Part shown: positions 1 to 4,814 of the stretch, in pieces
How positions within the stretch are numbered: position 1 is the stretch's first letter
How the letters are laid out: each line of letters opens with the position of its first letter
Assembly: GCA_037134755.1 (NCBI GenBank)
Contig: JBAXLO010000213.1
Span: 1-7,543, forward strand
Direction of reading: 5' to 3'
Source of the DNA: JBAXLO01 sp037134755
Lineage (GTDB): Bacteria; Bacteroidota; Bacteroidia; Bacteroidales; JACABE01
DNA length: 7,543 bases
The notes under the pieces: model-generated
What the model was told of the DNA's origin: nothing
The model's database searches: none
The model's input: only the letters and a program-made list of their open reading frames with translations
Program-made: the position numbers and the translations under genes

Positions 1-92
1 GTTGGAAATGGTAAAGGCTCTTTGCTATTATAATAGTTCCTTACGGGAAAAAAAATAAAAATATTTTAATACCATTTGTTATTTAATTTTAG

Positions 93-100
93 TACTTTTG
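93..100 (+). promoter_or_regulatory. Putative Bacteroidota -7 promoter box for the HEPN/MNT pair
   Basis: TACTTTTG matches the Bacteroidota -7 consensus TAnnTTTG exactly. A TTTG lies at 75-78, but the 14-base spacing is shorter than the usual 19-21, so the -33 element is weak. Transcription would begin about 5 bases downstream, leaving only a few bases before the ATG at 111. This supports 111 as the original translation start of the HEPN gene. Confidence 0.45.
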
Positions 101-146
101 TAATCTTATTATGAAAAACTCGGAAAATAAATAAGTCGTCTTTTGG

Positions 147-509
147 TTGAAGAGTGCAGAAAATGATCTTGAAACCATGCAATACCTTTATGAAGGAAGG
201 CGATTTGTTCATGCTTTATTTTTCGGTCATTTGTATATTGAGAAAATAAGTAAGGCGCTTTGGATTTTGAATAATGCAGAAAATTATCCACCAAAGATTC
301 ATAATATTCTTTCAATATTAAAACAAACAGACATTAAGCTTGATGAAGTTCAAATGTTGTTTCTGCTTAAATTGAATCAATATCAAATTGAAGGCAGGTA
401 TCCTGAAGATATAGAAAAACTTTATAAAATAACCGACAAACAACTTACTCATGAATATATAACACACATTAAAACAATAGCACAATGTTTACAAAACAAA
501 CTGCAATAG
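147..509 (+). CDS. HEPN domain protein, N-terminus interrupted by an in-frame stop
   Basis: This is a small helical HEPN protein of the kind encoded next to minimal nucleotidyltransferases. From the TTG at 147 it has 120 residues. The N-terminal helix SAENDLETMQYL is followed by RRFVHALFFGHLYIEKISKA (residues 18-37), the typical HEPN helix-turn with the Glu-Lys pair. The C-terminal part has an N-x-x-x-I-x-x-RYP-E motif (around 77-87), which I recall from a common HEPN subfamily. The canonical RNase motif R-X4-6-H is not present, so nuclease activity is not supported. In the same frame upstream lies ATG at 111, seven codons (MKNSENK), TAA at 132-134, then Val-Val-Phe-Trp leading into the TTG at 147. 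Family members usually begin 10-15 residues before the SAEND-like helix and include an aromatic residue where this Trp falls, so the ATG was probably the true start and the TAA a nonsense change. The gene may be a pseudogene or be translated from TTG 147 or a later ATG. It overlaps the following nucleotidyltransferase by 25 bp. Domain identity is confident; expression and function are uncertain. Confidence 0.75.
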   Translation: MKSAENDLETMQYLYEGRRFVHALFFGHLYIEKISKALWILNNAENYPPKIHNILSILKQTDIKLDEVQMLFLLKLNQYQIEGRYPEDIEKLYKITDKQLTHEYITHIKTIAQCLQNKLQ

Positions 510-811
510 AAGAAGTAAAACAATTTTTAATAGAATGCCAAAGGCTTCCTTTAACCATTGACAGGGCAATATTATTTGGCTCGGTGGCACAAGACAAAGC
601 TAATGAAAATTCAGATATTGATTTGGCTTTATTTTCAGATAACTTCGGAGACAACATTCTTAATAATATTGATCTAATAGGTTCAGTTAATATACATTTC
701 CCTGATATTGACGTACACACCTACCCTTCTTCTTACTTTAAACAAGAAGGAATAATGATTGAACAAATTATAAAAACTGGGATAGAAATAAAATTATCAG
801 CTATTATATAA
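485..811 (+). CDS. Minimal nucleotidyltransferase (MNT), partner of the HEPN gene
   Basis: This 108-residue protein is the size of stand-alone DNA polymerase-beta-like nucleotidyltransferases. After a helix it has ILFGSVAQDKANENSDIDLA: Gly32-Ser33, then ten residues, then Asp44-x-Asp46, the full GS-X10-DXD metal and nucleotide site. A third carboxylate is plausible at Asp74 or Asp76 in DIDVHTY. The active site therefore looks intact, unlike the upstream HEPN frame. The ATG at 485 lies inside the 3' end of the HEPN gene (25 bp overlap), which implies co-transcription and probably translational coupling; no Shine-Dalgarno sequence is visible. In the characterised MntA/HepT systems the MNT protein is an antitoxin that AMPylates a HEPN toxin on a Tyr in an R-X4-H-X-Y motif. 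That target motif is absent from the HEPN protein here, so the toxin-antitoxin role is only an analogy. Another nucleotidyl-transfer role is possible. Confidence 0.85.
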   Translation: MFTKQTAIEEVKQFLIECQRLPLTIDRAILFGSVAQDKANENSDIDLALFSDNFGDNILNNIDLIGSVNIHFPDIDVHTYPSSYFKQEGIMIEQIIKTGIEIKLSAII

Positions 812-895
812 CAAATTTTATAATACTAACAACCTGACTTTTACAAATATCTTTTTTCTACTTAAATCTTCATCTTTTTAATTATTGTTATCTAT

Positions 896-914
896 TTTAG
901 GTTCAATTCCTAAA
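896..914 (+). repeat. Hairpin resembling an isolated tRNA T-arm
   Basis: TTTAGG (896-901) pairs perfectly with CCTAAA (909-914) around a seven-base loop TTCAATT, which fits the T-loop pattern TTCRANY with the G-C closing pair at its base. The sequence upstream shows no anticodon arm, D-arm or matching acceptor strand, so it is not a tRNA gene. It could be a leftover tRNA 3' segment, such as an old integration junction, or chance. Confidence 0.3.
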
Positions 915-923
915 CCGTGTGTA

Positions 924-1004
924 ACTTAGCTGTTCCAAACCACTTAGCAGATAAAATTTTATTATTCCAATTAACCGCAAAGCAGTAAATAACTGCTAAG
1001 CAGT
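924..1004. repeat. Cluster of short direct and inverted repeats (CTTAGCAG / GCAGT)
   Basis: ACTTAGC occurs at 924-930 and 942-948. CTTAGCAG (943-950) is inverted as CTGCTAAG (993-1000). AGCAGT (981-986) pairs with ACTGCT (992-997) across a five-base loop, and ACTGC (992-996) also pairs with GCAGT (1000-1004) across three bases. The last two hairpins share an arm and are mutually exclusive. The cluster lies just downstream of the mqnC stop codon and could form an RNA structure at the end of that transcript, but no T run follows. Confidence 0.5.
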
Positions 1005-1008
1005 ATGC

Positions 1009-1064
1009 ATTAATTATTAATTGTTAATTGTTAATTCTTAATTGTTAATTGTTAATTATTAATT
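1009..1064. repeat. Tandem heptamer array, 8 x NTTAATT
   Basis: Eight perfect, contiguous 7-bp units of the form N-TTAATT are present; the first base of the units reads A, A, G, G, C, G, G, A. The array lies at the 3' end of mqnC and supplies its TAA stop (read on the minus strand at 1059-1061) and most of the following spacer. A seven-base unit is not a multiple of three, so copy-number change would be tolerated only because it lies at or beyond the stop codon. Slippage during replication is the likely origin. Confidence 0.9.
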
Positions 1065-2150
1065 GAATAGGTATTCGAATCGTTGGTTACGTTTCTGAGG
1101 TTCAAAGCCTGCTTCTTTAATAGCACGTTGTAATCCGGCAGCATCAAATTTATAGTCGGCACCGGCAACTGATACTACATTCTCTTCTATCATAATAGAG
1201 CCAAAATCATTAGCACCGGCATGCAGGCAAAGCTGTCCGGTTTGTTTGCCGACAGTAAGCCACGAAGCTTGTATATTGTTAAAGTTAGTAAGCATTATCC
1301 TGCTGATAGCAATCATGCGAATATACTCATCGGCAGTCACCTTGTTTACAACCCCCGATTGTTTGCGCAAAGTAGTATCCTTATCCTGAAAAGGCCAAGG
1401 AATAAATGACATAAAACCTATAGCACCCTCAGGTTTCTCAGCTTGTACTTGTCTTATACGCACAAGATGTTCAATACGTTCCTCAATAGTTTCGATATGC
1501 CCAAACATCATAGTGGCAGACGTAAGCAGATTAAACTTATGAGCCACTCTCATTACATTAAGCCATTCGTCGACAGTACATTTGTTCTTAGAGATAATAC
1601 CTCTAACTCTATCAGAAAGTATTTCGGCACCTGCACCAGGTAAGCTACTTAAACCTGCTTTAATAAGTTCGGTAAGCGTTTCTTTATAACCTATATTTTC
1701 GAGCTTAGAGATGTGTACTATTTCGGGTGGCCCCAAAGCATGTAGTTTAAGATTAGGATACAACTCTTTTAATTGTTTAAATAAATCGGTATAAAACTTC
1801 AAGCCTAAGTCGGGATGCATTCCTCCCTGTAAAAGCAATTGCTCGCCGCCAAGGGCAATAGTTTCATCAATCTTTTGCTTGTACTCCTCTATAGTTGTAA
1901 TGTATGCTTTCGCAGATTTTGCTGAGCAATAAAAGTTGCAGAACTGGCATCCAGAAACACAAACATTGGTATAATTAACATTGCGGTCGATGATCCAAGT
2001 AACCTTGTTATCGGGATGCAATTGCTGACGAATTTGGTCAGCAACATGCATTAATGAAGAAAGTGAAGCGTTATTATATAAAAAGACACCTTCGGTTAAC
2101 GAAAGTTCCTCTCTGTTAAGTGCTTTATTTAAAAGAATATTAGTGTCCAT
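1059..2150 (-). CDS. mqnC: Cyclic dehypoxanthinyl futalosine synthase MqnC (radical SAM)
   Basis: MqnC is a cytosolic radical SAM enzyme of the futalosine menaquinone pathway; it cyclises dehypoxanthine futalosine to cyclic DHFL. Numbered from the Met at 2150 (363 residues, the usual family length), the [4Fe-4S] site is CVSGCQFC, with Cys64, Cys68 and Cys71 in the CxxxCxxC spacing. It is preceded by NVNYTNV and followed by NFYC, as in MqnC rather than MqnE. Other family segments are GGEQLLLQGGMHPDLG (101-116), SLPGAGAEIL, MMFGHIET, and near the C-terminus GANDFGS followed by MIEENVV. The frame stays open upstream to 2252, but those 34 codons are Asn/Tyr/Leu-rich, unlike the family, and cross the promoter region, so ATG at 2150 is preferred. 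It is divergent from the aminopeptidase gene. The stop codon falls in the tandem heptamer array. MqnA, MqnB, MqnD and MqnE are not in this window and would be expected elsewhere in the genome. Confidence 0.92.
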   Translation of the reverse strand: MDTNILLNKALNREELSLTEGVFLYNNASLSSLMHVADQIRQQLHPDNKVTWIIDRNVNYTNVCVSGCQFCNFYCSAKSAKAYITTIEEYKQKIDETIALGGEQLLLQGGMHPDLGLKFYTDLFKQLKELYPNLKLHALGPPEIVHISKLENIGYKETLTELIKAGLSSLPGAGAEILSDRVRGIISKNKCTVDEWLNVMRVAHKFNLLTSATMMFGHIETIEERIEHLVRIRQVQAEKPEGAIGFMSFIPWPFQDKDTTLRKQSGVVNKVTADEYIRMIAISRIMLTNFNNIQASWLTVGKQTGQLCLHAGANDFGSIMIEENVVSVAGADYKFDAAGLQRAIKEAGFEPQKRNQRFEYLFN

Positions 2151-2180
2151 ATAGTAATTATAAAAGTAATTTAATTTTAA

Positions 2181-2212
2181 TTGATTCGATTCAGTTATTT
2201 TTAGTAAATTTG
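2181..2212 (+). promoter_or_regulatory. Putative Bacteroidota promoter for the aminopeptidase operon
   Basis: TAAATTTG at 2205-2212 fits the -7 consensus TAnnTTTG, and TTG at 2181-2183 lies 21 bases upstream, as expected for the -33 element (TTTG). Transcription would start near 2217, about 30 bases before the ATG at 2247. This is the best-formed promoter in the window and probably drives the aminopeptidase, pdxA, murF-alr and glycosyltransferase run. Confidence 0.55.
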
Positions 2213-2230
2213 TACAATATTTTAGAACGA

Positions 2231-2238
2231 CAAAATTA
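2231..2238 (-). promoter_or_regulatory. mqnC: Possible -7 box for mqnC
   Basis: Read on the minus strand these bases are TAATTTTG, an exact TAnnTTTG match. Transcription would begin near 2226, leaving a leader of about 75 bases before the mqnC ATG at 2150. No TTTG lies at the normal -33 distance, so the call is tentative. Confidence 0.3.
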
Positions 2239-2246
2239 TACATAAT

Positions 2247-3692
2247 ATGCAAATAATAATAAATAAATTAACAGGAAGAAGAAAATCAACAGATACAATC
2301 GTTTACTTAGTAAGTAATGTAAATAATGTGCCAACAACTGCTGTTGATGCCAATGAATACAAGTATATTAAAGCTCAACATAAAAAACTAAAGAAAGATA
2401 GCATCTGTTTGAACAGGCTTAACAATTTCACAATTGTACAGGTTTATGAAACAAAAGATACGCCACATAAAACACTGGAAAGCATTAGAAGAAGTGGTGA
2501 TAAAATTGCATCTATTCTTAATGAAAATAAAATTGAGAAAGTAATAATTATTGATGTTGAAAACAACAACGAAAAGGCACTGGCTTTCGCCGAAGGTATT
2601 GCTTTAAGCAATTATCAGTTTATAAAATATAAAACCGATAAAGAAGACAAGCAAAACTCTTTAAAAGAAATATCAATAAAGACTAGAAGAAATATTTCTA
2701 AAGCAATTCATTTCCTAAATATACAAGTGGATGCTGTGTATAAATGCAGAGACATGGTTAACGAACCTGTAGCTTATCTAAATGCTGAAAAGCTTTCGGA
2801 GATCATCACCGAAATGGCTCAAGAAACAGGCATGAAGGTTGAAGTATTTAACAGAACTAAGATAGAAGCTTTAAAGATGGGTGGTTTACTTGCCGTAAAC
2901 AAAGGTAGTATCGACCCTCCTACCTTCACTATAATCGAATGGAAACCTGAAAAAAGTGTAAATAAAAAGCCTTATGTTTTTGTTGGCAAAGGAATAGTGT
3001 TTGATACTGGCGGTATCAACATTAAAACGGGTGGCAATATGGAAGATATGAAATGCGATATGAGTGGTGCAGCATCTGTTGCATCAGCTATGTATGCCAT
3101 TGCTAAAGCTAGATTGAATGTGCATGTAATAGGCTTAATCCCTGCTACAGATAACCGTCCTGATGGCAATGCGTATGTTCCGGGTGATGTAATTACAATG
3201 TACACCGGCAAAACTGTGGAAGTATTAAATACAGATGCAGAAGGACGTATGATACTTGCAGATGCTCTTGGTTATGCTTCTAAATACAAACCCGAACTTG
3301 TAATTGATTTGGCAACTTTAACAGGTGCTGCAAGCAAAGCTATAGGAATGTATGGTATTGTTGCCATGCATCAGGATGCAACTAAAGAATTTGATCTGCT
3401 TAAACAAAGCGGTGACAATGTATTTGAACGTTTAGCTGAGTTTCCTTTCTGGGAAGAGTATGAAGAACTAATTAAATCGGACGTAGCTGATATAAAAAAC
3501 ATTGGCGGTGCAGATGCAGGGATGATAACAGCAGGGAAATTCCTCGCAAACTTTACTGATTATCCTTACATTCACCTTGATATTGCAGGTCCTGCATATT
3601 TAAATAAGAAAGATAGTTACAGAGGAAAAGCAGGAACTGGTGTTGGTGTTAGATTATTATTTAATTTTGTCAAAAATAAATCTAATAAATAG
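2247..3692 (+). CDS. Leucyl aminopeptidase, M17 family
   Basis: This is a cytosolic two-metal aminopeptidase that removes N-terminal residues from peptides. Its 481 residues are a usual length for the family. It has a poorly conserved N-terminal domain (about 1-150) and a strongly conserved catalytic domain from about 165 (CRDMVNEPVAYLNAEKL). The metal and catalytic residues are all visible: Lys248 and Asp253 in GKGIVFDTGG, Lys260, Asp271 in MKCDMSGAA, and Asp330, Glu332 and Arg334 in NTDAEGR. Each is offset by exactly 22 from the E. coli PepA numbering (270, 275, 282, 293, 352, 354, 356), so the enzyme should be active. There is no signal peptide or membrane segment. The start at 2247 sits about 30 bases after a promoter-like box and no better Met is seen. 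It is followed 30 bp later by pdxA. E. coli PepA also binds DNA in site-specific recombination; nothing here indicates that role. Substrate preference cannot be read from the sequence. Confidence 0.95.
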   Translation: MQIIINKLTGRRKSTDTIVYLVSNVNNVPTTAVDANEYKYIKAQHKKLKKDSICLNRLNNFTIVQVYETKDTPHKTLESIRRSGDKIASILNENKIEKVIIIDVENNNEKALAFAEGIALSNYQFIKYKTDKEDKQNSLKEISIKTRRNISKAIHFLNIQVDAVYKCRDMVNEPVAYLNAEKLSEIITEMAQETGMKVEVFNRTKIEALKMGGLLAVNKGSIDPPTFTIIEWKPEKSVNKKPYVFVGKGIVFDTGGINIKTGGNMEDMKCDMSGAASVASAMYAIAKARLNVHVIGLIPATDNRPDGNAYVPGDVITMYTGKTVEVLNTDAEGRMILADALGYASKYKPELVIDLATLTGAASKAIGMYGIVAMHQDATKEFDLLKQSGDNVFERLAEFPFWEEYEELIKSDVADIKNIGGADAGMITAGKFLANFTDYPYIHLDIAGPAYLNKKDSYRGKAGTGVGVRLLFNFVKNKSNK

Positions 3693-3722
3693 AAGTTATT
3701 CAAAATACTTAAATAGAAGAAT

Positions 3723-4796
3723 ATGTCAAAACTAAACGACAAAGATTTTCGAATCAGACTAGGAGTTACTCATGGTGATATTAATGGTATAGGATACGAA
3801 ATTATCATCAAAACATTTACGGATTCGCGTTTCTTAGAGATGTGTACACCTATATTTTATGGTTCATCAAAAGTAGTATCCTATCATAGGAAGGCTTTAA
3901 ATATAAATGATTTTAGTTTTAATCAGATTAAAAATGCTGAGCAAGTAAATCATAAGCGTCCTAATATTATTAATATTAATAATGATGAAATAAAGATTGA
4001 TCTTGGCAAATCAACTGAAATTGCCGGAGAACTTTCTGTACTTTCATTAGATATGGCTACTGATGATTTAAAGAAAGGTTTGATTGATGTGTTGGTAACA
4101 GCACCAATTAACAAAAAGAATATACAATCAGATAAGTTTAAATTCCCCGGTCATACTGAATACTTAGCCAATAAATTTAATGCTAAAGATTATCTTATGA
4201 TAATGGTTAGTGATAGTATTCGCATAGGTGTTGTAACAGGTCATGTACCTATTAAAGATGTTTCATCCTTAATAACTCCCGAGCTAATATTAAGTAAACT
4301 CAGGGTTATGAATAAATCTTTAATAAGAGACTTTGCTATACAGAAACCGAGAATAGCAGTGTTAGGTTTAAACCCACATGCAGGTGATACCGGTGTAATT
4401 GGCAACGAAGAAATAAATATAATTGAACCTGCTATTAAAAGAGCAATGGACGAAAACATCTTAGCGTTCGGTCCTTTCCCTGCTGATGGTTTCTTTGGTT
4501 CAAAAGATATCACTAAGTTTGATGGGATACTTGCAATGTACCACGACCAGGGATTAGTTCCTTTTAAACTAATGTCGTTTAAAGAAGGTGTTAATTTTAC
4601 AGCCGGTTTGCCTTTTGTAAGAACATCTCCTGCACATGGAACAGCTTATGATATTGCCGGAAAAGACATGGCTTCATGTGATTCGTTCCGTCATGCTATT
4701 TATTTAGCTTGTGATATCTATAAAAATAGAATCATGCATGACGAAGCTACTGCAAATCCTCTTAAAATAAGCTTCTCAGGAGAAAGAGATAGCTAA
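3723..4796 (+). CDS. pdxA: 4-hydroxythreonine-4-phosphate dehydrogenase PdxA
   Basis: PdxA is an NAD-dependent, metal-requiring cytosolic enzyme that oxidises 4-phosphohydroxy-L-threonine. The product decarboxylates and is condensed with deoxyxylulose phosphate by PdxJ to give pyridoxine 5'-phosphate. The protein has 357 residues, slightly longer than E. coli PdxA. The N-terminal motif is GVTHGDINGIGYE (14-26), a variant of the common GDPAGIGPE. Further motifs are TAPINKKNI (126-134) and FPGHTEYLA (141-149, His144). The three metal-ligand histidines are His174 (TGHVP), His219 (NPHAGDTG) and His274 (YHDQGLVPFK), spaced as in E. coli (166, 211, 266). SPAHGTAYDIAGK (302-314) closes the conserved core. 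It starts 30 bp after the aminopeptidase gene and ends 18 bp before murF-alr, so co-transcription is likely. The pathway product PLP is the cofactor of the Alr domain encoded next. PdxA2-type paralogues acting on other hydroxy acid phosphates exist, but the motifs and setting fit ordinary PdxA. Confidence 0.95.
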   Translation: MSKLNDKDFRIRLGVTHGDINGIGYEIIIKTFTDSRFLEMCTPIFYGSSKVVSYHRKALNINDFSFNQIKNAEQVNHKRPNIININNDEIKIDLGKSTEIAGELSVLSLDMATDDLKKGLIDVLVTAPINKKNIQSDKFKFPGHTEYLANKFNAKDYLMIMVSDSIRIGVVTGHVPIKDVSSLITPELILSKLRVMNKSLIRDFAIQKPRIAVLGLNPHAGDTGVIGNEEINIIEPAIKRAMDENILAFGPFPADGFFGSKDITKFDGILAMYHDQGLVPFKLMSFKEGVNFTAGLPFVRTSPAHGTAYDIAGKDMASCDSFRHAIYLACDIYKNRIMHDEATANPLKISFSGERDS

Positions 4797-4814
4797 ACTC
4801 ATCAATAATAGGGA

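Larger units (their letters stand above)
812..1058. other. Gene-free spacer with short repeats between convergent genes
   Basis: This 247-bp AT-rich stretch separates the 3' ends of the nucleotidyltransferase gene and mqnC, which converge on it. No convincing reading frame is visible. It contains a 6-bp hairpin with a tRNA T-loop-like loop (896-914), a group of inverted repeats built on CTTAGCAG/GCAGT (924-1004), and most of a heptamer array (1009-1064). No classical terminator (GC hairpin followed by a T run) is visible for either gene. Confidence 0.7.

Noticed and set aside
1..33. Possible last ten codons of an upstream gene (VGNGKGSLLL then TAA), or another frame open to 58.
   Set aside because: Too short to recognise, two frames are possible, and no start lies in the window.
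109..720. Minus-strand open frames opposite the HEPN and nucleotidyltransferase genes (109-315, 469-720).
   Set aside because: They mirror strongly supported plus-strand genes and show no recognisable domain.
841..925. A tRNA gene ending at the T-arm-like hairpin.
   Set aside because: No D-arm, anticodon arm or 5' acceptor strand can be matched upstream, and no CCA follows.
1009..1064. A CRISPR-like or iteron-type repeat array.
   Set aside because: The units are only 7 bp with no spacers, and there is no replication or cas gene nearby; a simple tandem repeat explains it.
1221..1643. Plus-strand open frames inside mqnC (1221-1409, 1443-1643).
   Set aside because: They lie antisense to a well-conserved radical SAM gene and have no domain features.
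2151..2252. N-terminal extension of MqnC by 34 residues.
   Set aside because: The extra residues are low-complexity, unlike the family, and overlap the divergent promoter region; the Met at 2150 gives the usual length.
2972..4513. Minus-strand open frames inside the aminopeptidase and pdxA genes (2972-3211, 4241-4513).
   Set aside because: They are antisense to conserved catalytic regions and their composition reflects the coding strand.
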